Shown: positions 11,143 to 23,340, counted from the first letter of the stretch. The stretch: DNA of 64,000 bases from Pollenia angustigena (GCA_930367215.1 OV884056.1:91275285-91339284), one strand, 5' to 3'. Notes: generated by a model not told the origin, from the letters alone. Translations and numbers: made by a program.

Positions 11143-11436
11143 GCAGTGTATTTATTTATTAAGTTAATCAACAAGAAAAAACTTACTTATGTACCAACAT
11201 ATCTTAAAGATGGATATAAAAACCTTTTACAAACATTGTGACATGATAAGAGTTTGTTCCCGGCAACTCCCGGATATCCCGGTTTCCCGAGAATTAATTG
11301 CGGGATTTCCGAGAAATTTTTAAGAAAAGCTTTTTTTAAATAAACTAGTAAATCGATGTGGTACGATACCTATCTTCACAAAATTTTATTTCTTGTCTTA
11401 GAAAACTTTTGAAGGCCAAATTTTACAAAAATTTGA
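11143..11436. other. non-coding stretch
   Basis: It contains a CCCGGATATCCCGG / GCGGGATTTCCG mini-inverted block at about 11265-11315. No gene. Confidence 0.4.
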
Positions 11437-11440
11437 TTAA

Positions 11441-11815
11441 CCCTTTCGACCCGGATGGTACATATGAGTACCACTGTAAGTTTAAACATCCCTAACAGCT
11501 TCAAATTTAATGTTGCTGGGTTGTGAAATGTACCTTATAGTCTTTAAAGTCTCCTGACCGTTTTTTGTAAGTGCATAGCATGGTTTTTGCATGATATTAT
11601 GCGCGAAAGTTTATTTTACCGGACGGTTGGCACTTATTTGTACCACAAAACATCCCGAATGGTACAACGATGTACCACAGCCCCCACAACCATCACAGCC
11701 ACCAATCATTATTTTCTTGATTTTCTTTTACCGATAAGTTATATATTACTAAAAAATTCGGTTCCAATCAAAAATTTTGTTTTACCATTGCTATTCGAAA
11801 GCCGGGTCGAAAGGG
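11441..11815. mobile_element. piggyBac-type MITE with TTAA target duplications
   Basis: Perfect 14-bp terminal repeats CCCTTTCGACCCGG / CCGGGTCGAAAGGG are flanked on both sides by TTAA (11437-11440 and 11816-11819). TTAA duplication plus CCC-type ends is the hallmark of piggyBac elements. The 375-bp interior has no transposase, so it is non-autonomous. Confidence 0.93.
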
Positions 11816-11819
11816 TTAA

Positions 11820-12738
11820 GTTTTGCGGTTTAAGGCTTAGTAAAGTGTTTTCCGAGAGTGTGCTTGAAATGGGACATATAATAAATACTACACCGTAGTA
11901 TTGAATAACCAATTATTTCCTAACCCAAATAGTATGGACGCTATCGATTTCGCTGATTTTAAAAAACAAACAAGTATTGTGAGAATATTTGAGATGTATT
12001 TTATTTACCCAGCTTGTTTGGTATTACTTAAACTCTAAATTTTGAACTTGTATTGAGGCCAGGTAAAATAATAAACCGATTCGGCCCATTTTTAATATTT
12101 TGAATATTTTAGAAATACAAACCGATTTTGTAAATTTTCCCTACCGTTAATCTACTAGTTTATTTAAGGTGAAAGTGAAAACATAAGGCTTTTAAATTTA
12201 AAAATGTTAAGGTTTATGGGTTAAAATAGAGATTTTTGGCCAAAAACTATTTCAGCCATTTGGAGACCAATTTGACTGAATTTCAAAAGCAATCTATTCC
12301 GGACTTTTTGTGATATAAATATATTGAGGGCTCAGAGCTGAACCGAACTAAGTCATAAAATATAATACATATGTATATGTATTTTGAAAACTGGTACGAA
12401 ATTCTACGCATAGTTTCACTCTATTCAGTTTTGTAACGGACTAAATGAAAAGTGTTTCGTTCCTAAGGTAAGGGTAATAAACCCAAGTCAATGGCTGCAC
12501 AAATTAATGGGAGTTCACTTACTTAAATTCAAAATATTTTTAAATTTTCTTCATCTTCAACTCTGAGTCCTTCATATATCGTTATCTAAAATGCAAAACA
12601 ACGTATCATCAAAAAATTCTAAAATTGATTTTTTATTGATAACGATTCACTACCCCAATAAAAAATGGAGCTTCCAACGCAGCAGGTTTGTAAGGGAGAA
12701 ACATAATAGTTTCGCTCACCATATCACTTACAGAAGAC
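11820..12738. other. non-coding stretch
   Basis: AT-rich; no gene or element edge recognised. Confidence 0.4.
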
Positions 12739-12746
12739 ATGATTAT

Positions 12747-14009
12747 CAGTGATGCCAACTTTTTGAGAGCAAAAAGCACTTTACAATTTAAAAAAAGCAC
12801 TAAAAAGTACTATTTCGAACAAAAAAAAGCGTTAAAAAGCACTAATCCATATTGACAATTTAATTAAATACAAAACAAGTTGCATTCGGCTGTGCAAAAT
12901 ATAACATACCTCCAAAATTGAAAAAAGGCGACGGCTTTGATTGGGGATTTTCATTTAAAATTTAATTCAAAAAATATGTTTACATTCGTATATAAACATT
13001 TTTAAATGTATTATTATTATCGTCAATAAAAATATCATCCAAATCACTTGCATCACCATCAGCTGAGTTTGAATTGGCCATAAAACAGTTTTAAAGTAAT
13101 ACAGTGCGAGCGCGATTTTCGTAACTCGAAAAAATTTGCAATGACCGACCATTGTTTATATTAATAAAAAACCTTACATTTTATGGTTTAAATAATTCTA
13201 AATTAAAATCGTGCAAAGTTTAATAAAACAATTGGCGTATGATATTGTCCAATTATTTTAACCTATGTATGCTTCTGAATAAAGAACACACATAAGGTGC
13301 AAAATAGAAAAAAACATGTATGTTTGTATTCTGATACTAAGTCAACCTTTTTGGAATAGCACTAGAGGTAGAATTGTACAACACACGGTTATTCGGAGAC
13401 GAGTGTCGTGCGTTTGAAAACTAAAGCGCATGAAAAATGGCAGGTTACTCAACGCTCGTTATAAAAGCATTTTCTGTCAGCTGTTTTTAATTTATAAAAG
13501 TCGTTGCGTCCTTTTTTACGGTTTTCGACTGCATGTTTTCACAATCACAATTCCTAATATTTTCCAAGCCATTTTCTATTTTTGAAACAGTATCTACATC
13601 TTTAAAAAAAATGTTTACTGAAAACAAGTACATCATTTTGATTACGAATTCTTAATATGTTGTCAACGCTAAAAAATTTCCAAATTGCTAGGAAGCCTAG
13701 CTCTAACCTCGTAAATAACCTATCTTTTATCACTTTTTTATCATTTGAAATCTTAAAATATTTGCAGGCCTTCTTAAAATTGTACCCCAAATAGCAAATC
13801 TCATCTAAGTCATCCTCTTTATAATCGAAGTTTGAAAAAATTATAGAAAAAAATAAAAATTGTAAAAAGCACTAAAGGCACTAACGAAAAATTCAAAAAG
13901 CAACACGTTAGTGCTTTTTCTTAGTTTGGCACTAAGAATAAAATTTTGGCGTTTTGAGGCATCAAAAGGCACCATAAATAGTGCCAAAAGCACTAAGTTG
14001 GCATCGCTG
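12747..14009. mobile_element. non-autonomous hAT element with 8-bp target duplication
   Basis: Termini CAGTGATGCCAACTT / AAGTTGGCATCGCTG are bounded by an exact 8-bp duplication ATGATTAT (12739-12746 and 14010-14017). Subterminal regions at both ends carry repeated AAAAGCACTA motifs in both orientations, typical of hAT transposase binding arrays. No intact transposase is seen in the 1263 bp. Confidence 0.93.
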
Positions 14010-14015
14010 ATGATT

Positions 14016-14640
14016 ATACCCACACCACAATAGTGGAGAGGGTTTTATGCATTTGTGCTGATGTGTGTAACGCCTTAAAATATTGGTCCTAGATCCACCT
14101 TAATGTATACCGATCGACTCAGAATCACTTTCTAAGTCGAACTAACGATGTCCCTCCGGCAGGCTGGCTGGCTGTTCATGTATCCTTGTGCGCAAAGTAC
14201 AGGTCGCAATTTTGGAGATAATTTGATAAAATTCGGGGCATAGGTTCTTCTTGGCACAAGGACCAAGCCTATTTAAAATGGGCCAAATCGTAGGACCACG
14301 AGGGAAGATAATAAAGATGAAATTTAAAACATAGATAGAACCATATCTTTATGGACACAAAAGGGATGCATTTTTTTAAAAAATGGGACCACGAGGAGAA
14401 ATAGGGGCAATTTCTGCCTCTTAAACCGATTTTAATGAAATTTAAAACATAAATAGATCCATATCTATATGGTCACATAAGTTTTACAGTTAACAAACTT
14501 TCAAACCGATTTTAATGAAGTTAATAAACATAGATAAATCCAAATTTATATGGACATATAAGCATGATGTGTTTTTTAATACTGTGGTGTAGGATATCAT
14601 ATGGTCGGGCTTGACCGACTATACTTTCTTACTTGTTTTT
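14016..14640. mobile_element. dispersed repeat family B, copy 1
   Basis: It runs from TATACCCACACCACAAT to TTTCTTACTTGTTTTT. It shares most of its sequence with 50336-50984, including GTGTGTAACGCCTTAAAATA and GGCTTGACCGACTATAC. The interior has near-tandem units containing CCGATTTTAATGAA. Confidence 0.8.
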
Positions 14641-15108
14641 ATATGGCAATTTCCCACTTTGAAGCAATACATTTTTGTCACATAAAGCGCTTTATTCAGC
14701 GCATATACAAATTGTTTAATGTAACGATCAGCTTTACACACTGATTGTTTTGTTACAGTAATTTTTTAGTATTCTCCTTTACTAACCTGGTTCGTAGTAA
14801 GGGAATGCCGTGGCACTTGAAATTTAATATTTTTTTTTTATAAAGCTGTTGTGAGTTTTATCACTTACTTTACTGTATCTCTGTATGTCTTATTGCGTAG
14901 CGCATAATTGTTCGCTTATTTTTTTTAATTGTACACTAGTGCTTCGCAAAATTATAACATTTTTTATTGGTACATTATTACATGTGTCCAAAATATTAAA
15001 CTTCTACTATCAAAAGATTGGCTATCGCATTTTTGCCTTATTAACCAGGTGTTTTTTTCAAGTTTTACAACTTTGAGTTGGCAACACTGATTTATTTGCC
15101 AGCCCATT
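14641..15108. other. non-coding stretch
   Basis: AT-rich; no gene recognised. A short + strand frame at 14885-15076 has no recognisable features. Confidence 0.35.
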
Positions 15109-15225
15109 TAAGGTCCAATTAGACGTGACTGAAACATTATTCCATAGCCGTAACGATGACCATAGAAACCAAATTTCAATTGGCTTGTATTTTTATGGTT
15201 ATGTCACGTCTAATTTGAGCCTTAC
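15109..15225. mobile_element. MITE, 117 bp
   Basis: The left TAAGGTCCAATTAGACGTGAC mirrors the right GTCACGTCTAATTTGAGCCTTA imperfectly. Non-coding. Confidence 0.8.
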
Positions 15226-15300
15226 CAGCTGATAGTTGCTTTTCATTTAGTTAGACTTGCGCAAGTAACTTGCCGAGACTGAAAGAGGTCATATTCTGGA

Positions 15301-15578
15301 GAGGTCCACACCACGCGATTTCGCCTCTACGCATTGTATGATTTTTATACCTTCCATACGTTCTATGTTTCAAGTTACATGCAACGCTTTTTATGCGGCA
15401 TCACCACAAGTAAAAATTATATTGCAGTTGTCAAAACCAGCTGATTTGTACGAACGCGGCTTGTGACGCTTAAAATGGTAGAAAGTGAACCTATTTTTCG
15501 CATTCAACGCCTCAATGCATCCTATGCTTTTGTGCAGGTAACTTGTTACATATGCGTGTAACACGTGGTGTGGACCTC
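15301..15578. mobile_element. MITE with GAGGTCCACACCACG termini
   Basis: The perfect inverted end GAGGTCCACACCACG / CGTGGTGTGGACCTC bounds 278 bp of non-coding sequence. Confidence 0.85.
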
Positions 15579-15681
15579 AAGCTTTATTGGCGAAATAAAG
15601 CCCGTTTCACATTGATATTAAAAATATATTTCTTTCTTTTATTATGATTTAAACTTTTGTAACTCCAAAAAAAAAAAAAAC

Positions 15682-16407
15682 CAGTGCCAATGTTCTGTAA
15701 CTCTTGCGTCGAGAAACTTTCGATTGAAATGTGTGAAATGAAACAAAAATGTCATATATTGAAATAAACAGCTGTTTTTCTCACTAAACTGTGTCTGTAA
15801 CTTTTTTAGCGAGTACTCGCTGTCACGTAAGGAAATTACTCGCCAATTTACAGAAAAAGTGTGTCTGTAACATTTTTGTGAGAAGAGTTCCCGATTTGAA
15901 CTGTCAAAAAAAACTCACGAATAAAAATGGGGCGAGAAAAAATTTCAACACTAAAAACAATTAAAAATGCAAAGAATAATAATAATAATATTTTGTTCTT
16001 GGCACATTTTTTCATTGTTTTATTATTTTTCTTTTAACATTTTTATAAAATATACGAATGTTGTCAATGCTCGTTTGCAAACAACAATTATTAAAGTCGC
16101 ACATTACATTATTTGGTATAACCGGCAGTTGTATTTTCGCCGCCGTTGTTGAAAAAGTTTCAATTTTAGTAAATTTTGTTCGCCGTCAATGATATGTGTG
16201 ACTGGCGTTTTCAACGTCTGCAATGTCACATCGGCTTCGAGTGCAATGTTATGACATTTATAACGTAACGACGTAATCTCTTTTGATAGTTTTCGACATG
16301 AATTACAGACACAGTTTTTTCTCACTTTTTGAGAAACGATGGAATATTTTGTTTCACATATTTTCGATGCGAGAAGTTTTCACTAAAGTTAAAGAACATG
16401 GGTACAG
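15682..16407 (-). mobile_element. foldback family F, copy 1
   Basis: Ends CAGTGCCAATGTTCTGTAAC and GTTAAAGAACATGGGTACAG enclose about 725 bp. It is the inverted counterpart of the copy at 28812-29537, with shared subterminal blocks (CTGTGTCTGTAAC, GTCACGTAAGGAAATTACTC). A 73-codon frame is common to both copies but looks neutrally evolving. Confidence 0.85.
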
Positions 16408-16539
16408 ATATAAAAAAAATTGCTGTGTCAGTATCTCAAATATTTTCCATTTTACAAAGTTTATAGCTTCTCCTGTAAACTTATGAAAAGAGAAGTTACG
16501 TTGTTTTGCATTTTAGATAACGATATACTGTAGTGGCAG

Positions 16540-17494
16540 CAGTGATGCCAGGAGAAATTTCAAAAAATCCCTACGTGCCTAAAAAAAACCCTTCCTTTCC
16601 TTACAACCACAAAATGTGTAAAAATTTATTGTTTTTAGCAACAGGCAAACAAATACATGTTTTATTAACATTTTGTAAATATTACAAGAAAAACATTTAT
16701 TAACAACAAGAAATAAAACCTGATAAATATATAAATGCCATACCCACACTTTTAAAAATTAAATTTCAAAAATTACACTTTTTGACAAATATAAATTGCT
16801 CCTTTTCTGCAGAAATGCCTCTATATATCCTTTAATCTAGAGACAATACATAATCAAACTTCGTATATGAATTTTTATTTCCGCATCTGTTGTCCTTTTT
16901 AATATTTTTCAAGAATACTTATTTTAAATATTTTTTAATATAATTTATCTAATAATTTTTATCAAACTTGGTAGCAAATAAAATGTATATGTATATTTGA
17001 AAAAAAAAATTGCTTCAGTTCCCCTGAACTAAAATATAAAAAAAATATCCTTTTAAAAATACTTATATCCTTCCTTATCCTTAAAAATTAGAAATTTAAG
17101 CGAATGTGAGTGCGAATGCAAATGCGAACGCGAATATTCTTCGCCTCCTGATTGTATATTAGGGGGCAACGAATTGCCAGACTGTTAGGACTCCTAGTAT
17201 AGGGTTTCTGTTAAAAAGTACTACATTTGTACTTAATTCTATTGAATGTGAACAATTTGAATTTTTAAATTAAAATAAGAAGAATATTTACGTGTTTTAA
17301 GATAATATATTGAAAATGAGATAATCAGGCCTGTTCTGTGATTTGAAATGACGTGATTTTCAGAACAGGCCCAGATATTCTGAAAATTCCCTACATATGC
17401 CTTAAAATAAATAATATGTCCCTTTTTCCTACGCTTGAAAATTTTCGAAAAAATCCCTATAAAAAGGGAAAATTCCCTACTATTTGCATCACTG
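16540..17494. mobile_element. second non-autonomous hAT element
   Basis: Termini CAGTGATGC / GCATCACTG are flanked by AGTGGCAG (16532-16539) and AGTGGGAG (17495-17502), an 8-bp duplication with one mismatch. Both ends carry AAAATCCCTA motifs. An internal hairpin CAGGCCTGTTCTG / CAGAACAGGCCCA lies near 17328-17371. Confidence 0.85.
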
Positions 17495-17502
17495 AGTGGG
17501 AG

Positions 17503-17796
17503 TCACAATGCACAACTACGGTTGCGGAGTAGACTTGTTCTACGCAAGTGCTGTCATATTCCTTTGTTCACCTATCCTATTGTCTGTCAAAATCAGGGTT
17601 GTCAGATTTTTTTGAGCTCCATCGCCAAACGTCAATTTGGTTCAGTTTTCGTATTTTGTTTTTTTTTGTTTTTTTTTTTTTTAATTAAATTTTGCATAAC
17701 AAAAGAAGGTATAATACTTCAGTAAAAAATCGCCAAAAACTAAGAAAAAGTACAAAAAAAGTCGTCGAAAGTAAATTTTGTTTAGTTTCTGCTATT
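17503..17796. other. non-coding stretch
   Basis: It has a T-rich run at 17658-17682; no gene. Confidence 0.4.
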
Positions 17797-18723
17797 TTTA
17801 TATCCTCCACCACAATTAGTTGTGAAGAGGGTATATTAAGTTTGTCATTCCGTGTGAAAGTTTTTTATTATTCATCTCAGACCCCATAAAGTATATATAT
17901 TCTGTGTCCTTGAGTAATTCTAAGTTGATTTAGCCATGTCCATCTGTATGTCCGTCTGTTGAAAGCACGCTCACTTCCGAACAACTCAAAAGAAATGAAC
18001 AAACTTGGTGCCAAATTGCTTGTAGTTATCCTAAGCAGTTTGGGATTGAAATCCAGCAAAATCGGTTCAGTAGGACCAGAGCTATGAATCAAAATGTGGA
18101 ACCACCACCAAAAAAAATTGATAATTTTGTTACAAAAAATAACATAAATGCTGGAAGGCACGGTTTTATTTGACTGGAAATCATGCTGTAAAATTTCGTG
18201 AAAATCCGTCCATAATTTACCCTAAGCCCCATATAAACACTACTCCCGGAAAACAGTTTAGTACGCCTTAAACCGTAAAAAAATAACGCTATCGTAACAA
18301 AATTTGGTACGTCATAGGTTTTTAGGACTAGAAATAACACTGTGAAATTTCGTGACGATCGGTCGATAATTTACCTTAGGCCCCATATAAACCCTACTAC
18401 CGGAAAACAGTTTAGTACGCCTAAAACCGTAAAAAATAATGCAATCATAACAAGTTTTGGCTCGTAATAGTTTTATAGGACTATAAATGATACTATGAAA
18501 TTTCGTGAAGATCGGTACATAATTTACCCTAGGCCCCATAGAAACCCTACTCCCGGAAAACAGTTTAGTACACCTCAAACCATAATTAATAACAAATTGT
18601 CACAGTTTAAGATAATATTAATAAATATACATCATACAGATATTACTCCTTAAACATTCGATCTGTCGGTGGAGGGTATCAAAGATTCGGCACAGCCGAA
18701 TATAGCACTCTAACTTGTTTTTT
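17797..18723. mobile_element. dispersed repeat family A, full-length-looking copy
   Basis: It starts TATCCTCCACCACAATTAG and ends CAAAGATTCGGCACAGCCGA then CTAACTTGTTT. Inside, three tandem units of about 153 bp (AATTTCGTGA blocks at about 18192, 18345 and 18499) carry GCCCCATATAAAC and CCGGAAAACAGTTTAGTAC. The repeated units create similar - strand frames that are artefacts. Confidence 0.8.
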
Positions 18724-18744
18724 TAATAACATAAAATGGAGATC

Positions 18745-18995
18745 ATATCGAGCCCTTTTAGCAAAAATTATGTAACCAACAAAAAAAATTTTATAAGAGA
18801 AGGTTTTTTTAAATATTTTTGCTTCAAGTCTAGGGTTTCGTTTGAAATTGCTTTTGCTCTTATTTCGTAACGGTACTTCCCAGAGATATGAGATTTTTAG
18901 AGATGATGCAAATGATCAAAAATTATCGATTTTCATCAAAAAAGGAATATCTAAAATGTTGTTGTTACATCATTTTTGTTATTAGGGCTCGATAT
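18745..18995. mobile_element. inverted-repeat element family H, copy 1
   Basis: The left ATATCGAGCCCTTTTAGC mirrors the right GTTATTAGGGCTCGATAT. The interior (CAGAGATATGAGATTTTTAG, GATGCAAATGATCAAAAATT) is shared with the copy at 23914-24168. Confidence 0.8.
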
Positions 18996-19233
18996 ATTTT
19001 GTTAAAAAAAAAACTAAAATTAAGTACACAAGTCTATTAGATCGTACACTTCAGCCTCATCGATTTCATTATTGGTGTTTTGACCTACATACTATTATAA
19101 TTAAATAGTGACTAAATATAAAATTCACTTAAAATGAAAACAAAACAAAAATCATGTGAAAAAAGTTGCCTTTTTTTAATTAGTAATGATAACAAAAAAT
19201 GACAAACTGGTTAAAAAAAATCGCTGAGATAAT

Positions 19234-19496
19234 ATATCGAGCCCTAACAGCGAAAATAACGTAAGCGACATGATTTTCAATTTTCGTTTTTTTTTTATAA
19301 GACTTTATTGGCAACACTTGCATCATCTCCTAAAATATCACAGTCACATAATGTACCGTTACGATTTTATAGCAAAAACAATTTTAATGTAACGACAAAT
19401 TTCATACAAAATTAATATGAAATAAAACAAAAAAGCTCTCTCCTGTAAAATTTGATTTTTGGCGCTTACATTATTTTCGCGGTTAGGGGTCGATAT
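19234..19496. mobile_element. inverted-repeat element family H, copy 2 (diverged)
   Basis: The left ATATCGAGCCCTAACAGCGA mirrors the right TCGCGGTTAGGGGTCGATAT. The interior is diverged from the other two copies. It lies 238 bp from copy 1. Confidence 0.7.
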
Positions 19497-19670
19497 GTCG
19501 ATGGTAAAAACAGCCAAGTAAATCGCCAGGTATATCAAAAATCGGTAGTCCCCAAATGGAAAATGGAAAATCCCACCGCCAAACACGTTTCAAATCGCCA
19601 CTTTTGGCGAGAAATCGCTATATCAGGGCTGTGGTCAAACTTTAAAAAAAATACACACAATTGGACCTTT

Positions 19671-19812
19671 ATGCTGGGTACACACAGTGCAATCTACATC
19701 AATGCAGTCTCAAAATAACAAAGCATTTTGATGTTGATGCAATCTGGAATGAATGAAAATGAATTTAATTCACTAGATTGCGTTAATGCGTTGCATAGTG
19801 TGTACCCAGCAT
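19671..19812. mobile_element. MITE, 142 bp
   Basis: Ends ATGCTGGGTACACAC / GTGTGTACCCAGCAT. The interior holds mirrored GCAATCTA / TAGATTGC and GATGCAATCT blocks. Confidence 0.85.
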
Positions 19813-20160
19813 TTTTATTTTAACTTACTTTAAGCATGTATAAAATATTTTTAGTGATCACAGCTGCTCTCTACCATCTCTTGATCAATAACGTTAATAA
19901 GCCGAGTGCAATAGCCCTTCAACATCTAAATACACTTGAAAGGAAAATGTCGAAAGAGGAAGTAAGTGATTTTAGCAAAACTTAAAGCGAAATTCCACAA
20001 TTAACTTAAGAGATTTATTCGGGAGTTTAATGTGTCTTAACCTCAATATATTTGAAATCGTACAGAATTTCAAAAACTACATGGCGAAGAAATAATAAAT
20101 TTCTTATACGAGTATGTATTTCTAAAGAAATTTAAAAGAAAATCAATACATATATACATA
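19813..20160. other. non-coding stretch
   Basis: No gene or element edge seen. Confidence 0.35.
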
Positions 20161-20303
20161 GTCTGGGATCACACTATGAAAGTTTTCTTTCAGAAAGTCT
20201 GAGTTTATTGGTGAGAGGGGAAGAGAACATGCTTTTCATCTCTCCTCTCTCACCCATAAACTCAGACTTTCTGAAAGAAAACTTTCATAGTGTGAACCTA
20301 GAC
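20161..20303. mobile_element. MITE forming a near-perfect hairpin
   Basis: Arms of about 58 bp: GTCTGGGATCACACTATGAA mirrors TTCATAGTGTGAACCTAGAC, continuing through CAGAAAGTCTGAGTTTAT and CTCTCTCACC. The loop is only about 25 bp. Confidence 0.9.
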
Positions 20304-21226
20304 ATACATACGAATTAGTTAATAAAATCATCTTAAATTCAATTTAGTGCCATTCTATTAAACAATTTTAAGAGAAAATGAAAAATTTCTATAAAAAAAA
20401 AATCCTGCAGTAATCGAAAAAAAGGGAAAAATAAAAGAAATAAGGAAAATTTTTATTTAAAATTTGTATTTTTTGTTTTAGCTTTATTACCATTAAATGT
20501 TTATATCTTTTTTTTTATATTGTTATATAAGTATATACTTTCTTTTTTTTAAACATTTATTATTTAAAGATTTTATGAATATTGAAAAAAAAATATATGT
20601 AAATACTTTTGGAAATATTTTTTTGTATATTTTTTTTTTCTTCTTTTCTTTTTTCAATTTGCTTAATAAACTAAGCTAACAATTACAAATAACACATGTT
20701 GTTTACTGCTGTTGTTGGTTTTGTTTTTTTTTTTTTAATGTATTTTTTCTTTTAATTTAAGTGCTCTGAGATTTGTTAAACTATTTTAATTACAAAAAGA
20801 AAAATCGAGTCAGAAACCAACCTAAAAATTAAAAAAATCATAATTCTGAAAGTGAGTTTTATAATTTTTAAAGTTGCTGTTAAAATTTTAACAAGAAATT
20901 TTGTTGCTTTTCTTTAATTTATCAAAAAAAAAACAATTACTGCCTTATCATCTACTTCCGAAGGAAGACTTTGTTTGCTTAACTAACTTCCATTTAAAAC
21001 AAAAACAAATTATCAAATATGGTTTTTGTTTAACATTAAGCGAACGAAGTCCTCGTTCGAAATCGATGAACAGACCATTAATATTCGATATCGATCTAAA
21101 TTCCTATTTAAATTGTTGTGTAATCGCATGACGTAATTTGGCCCCAGGCTGTAGTCTCACCATTTCTGTCAGTTTTTAAGAACTTTATGGTTTTAATTCA
21201 AAATGTTTAAATTATTTTTCAAAAAT
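20304..21226. other. AT-rich non-coding stretch
   Basis: It has long T runs at 20499-20760 and no credible coding content. Confidence 0.5.
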
Positions 21227-21451
21227 TTAGGCTCGTTTTGACAACTTACCGATAGCTAAAGGTAGGATTTTATCGGCCGTATAAAAAGTGTTCTCTTATT
21301 ATAACTTTACTCTAACCTACCAGGTAGGATGAACCTTAATTTACTTTATCGCTCACTTTAGGTTAAAGTAAAGTTTTAATAATGGAACACTTTTTATAAG
21401 GCCGGTTAAAGTCTACTTTTAGCTATCGGTGAGTTGTGAAAATGAGCCTAA
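21227..21451. mobile_element. MITE family J, copy 1
   Basis: TTAGGCTCGTTTTGACAACT mirrors AGTTGTGAAAATGAGCCTAA. It shares GTGTTC...TTATTA, CTACCAGGTAGGAT and ACACTTTTTATAAGGCCGG with an inverted copy at 34039-34266. Confidence 0.85.
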
Positions 21452-22290
21452 GGGTAATTCAAAAGTCGTCTTTTATTTTTTTCAAGAATTTGTTTTTTTA
21501 TTTTATTTTGAAAATTTTAAAATAATTCAGCATTGTTGAATTTTGTTTTAAAAATTAATTCTAAATAAAAGCTGTATTATTTAAATTTCATATTAAATTT
21601 TTTTAATAAAATTTTATTCCAATCTTTTATTTAGTAAGTATTGCCAATATTTACAGAAATAAACGACCATGTGCTGAAAATCACATGACTTCAAAGTCAC
21701 ATGCGATTGGATATTAGCTGTGTTCCTTTACTAAAAATTGTTACAAATTTGTAACAATTGTTACAAGTAAATGTCACAAGTCAATGTTAAAAGTAAATTT
21801 ACAAGTCACAATTGTTACAAATTTGTAAAAATTTTTAGTATTAAGCCATTTTTTTAACTTTATATTTTCTATTGAAATTTATTCAAAATATTATGAGTTT
21901 TTAAAGTAAGACCGCATTTACATCTATGCAATTAACGACGAGTTTTTTTTCTATTTTCTTTTACATTTACATTTTTTCAAGCATTTTTTTCATTTTTTCA
22001 AAATGCGGAAGCAATAGAGACAGACAAGGCGAATTCATGTAAACGATGGTGGCGATACTACAACAAGTGCAACACCAAAAACACAACATAATTCGTCTTG
22101 AATAGAGAGTATTGAAATGGCATTCGCCATAGGCCCCATGCATACCCATTGGCTAATAACAGCGTCCAACAAAATTGTCGGAACAGAATAGCGACCCTAT
22201 AATTCTGAAAGCTTCTAGGCCTTGCACATTTTTAATGATGCCAAAGAGATTAACGCCAAAGCAGAGAATTTGTTGCATAAATATAAATTA
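21452..22290. other. non-coding stretch with a short inverted repeat
   Basis: A palindromic cluster of TTGTTACAAATTTGTAACAA sits at about 21738-21835 and may be a small MITE. No gene. Confidence 0.4.
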
Positions 22291-22488
22291 TCAGGGGTGT
22301 GCTGGAAATCGAAAACGCAAAACGCAAAAACTTTACAAGTCGTTTTTTTAACAATATTTCTGTAATAAAGTTTTATGGCAAACACCTCTCAAAATTAGTG
22401 TTAGAGGGTTAAAATATTCTAAGAAAAGAATCGCCAAACAATTCTACTGAAGACATCTGAAATAGTCTTTTAGCTCAGAAGTACATTA

Positions 22489-22656
22489 AGGGTATTCACG
22501 TTACAAGTTGCACCCTTGCAAAAAAGCAAAAGTTCAAAAATATAACAACAACCACACAGACAATTAGTTGTGCGTAAATAATTGTCTTTGTGGTTGTTGT
22601 TATGTTTTTGCACTTTTGCTTTTTTGCAAGGGTGCAAATTGTGACGTGAATACCCT
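22489..22656. mobile_element. MITE with TA target duplication
   Basis: Ends AGGGTATTCACGT / ACGTGAATACCCT are flanked by TA on both sides. Arms extend through GCACCCTTGCAAAAAAGCA and a loop with CAACAACCAC / GTGGTTGTTG. TA duplication suggests Tc1/mariner-type mobilisation. Confidence 0.9.
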
Positions 22657-22915
22657 TATTAAGTATATTTTTTTTTTTGACATTTGCCAAACACCTTTTC
22701 TAGAAATTCAAAAATTTCAATGCCCGAAATTTCGAAGACCCCTAGTGAAATATTCGTAGAACATTTTAACCCTTAAAAGTGCCGTTTTAGTATACTTTTG
22801 TATAAAAGTTGGAAAAAATTACCCCTTTAAATGAGAGTAAGAGGGTTAACAAATTCTAAGAAAAGAATCGCCATACGATTCTACTGAAGACATCTGAAAT
22901 TAGTTTTTAGCTCAG

Positions 22916-23239
22916 GGGGCTACTCTCTATTGCGATGCGAAAGAAAATTGTAGCAAATCTAACGATTGGTACTCTTCCATACGTTTGCGCATGTGTCTTT
23001 CGCATCTTTTAATTTTTTTTTTACGTAAATCATCACTTTATTTTATTTAAATTTTCCAATTTCAAATATTTTTGCACACTTTGGCATTTCATTACTGTAA
23101 ATCCGCGTCATCTTTAATTTTTATTGCCACTATCGCTTCATTTTTAGAAAATTTTGCGATTGTGATAGAGAGTACCAAGTTGGCATTTAGCTTTCGCATC
23201 GAAATTGTTTTCGCATCGGAATAGAGAGTAGACCCCCGG
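22916..23239. mobile_element. MITE family G, long copy
   Basis: The left GGGGCTACTCTCTATTGCGA mirrors the right TCGGAATAGAGAGTAGACCCCC, with a second internal GAGAGTACCAAG block. Comparison with the empty copy upstream (GCTCAG-AAGTAC) shows the insertion point directly. Confidence 0.85.
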
Positions 23240-23340
23240 AAGTACATTTAGTATATTTTTTTGACTTATACCAAAGCCTTTTCAAAAAATTTAAAAACTT
23301 TAGGGTCCCATATTTCGCGAACCCGAGTTACGTTTTCAAA

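Larger units (their letters stand above)
22292..23340. repeat. tandemly duplicated unit, each copy carrying a different MITE
   Basis: Two copies of a unit (TTCTAAGAAAAGAATCGCCA, CTGAAGACATCTGAAAT, TTTTAGCTCAG, AAGTACATTTAGTATATTTTT order) follow each other. Copy 1 is split by the MITE at 22489-22656 and copy 2 by the MITE at 22916-23239. A further partial relative lies at about 29815-29930 (CTGGAAATCGAAAACGCAA). Confidence 0.75.

Noticed and set aside
16104..16325. 73-codon frame shared by the two foldback family F copies (also 28894-29115), suggesting a conserved small protein
   Set aside because: Codon comparison by eye shows roughly 7 synonymous differences against about 11 replaced residues, near neutral expectation. 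The frame starts with GTG and overlaps a subterminal repeat. Shared descent of a non-coding element explains it.
18089..18578. Overlapping - strand frames with repeated KLFSGS-like peptides
   Set aside because: Produced by the three tandem 153-bp units of dispersed repeat family A.
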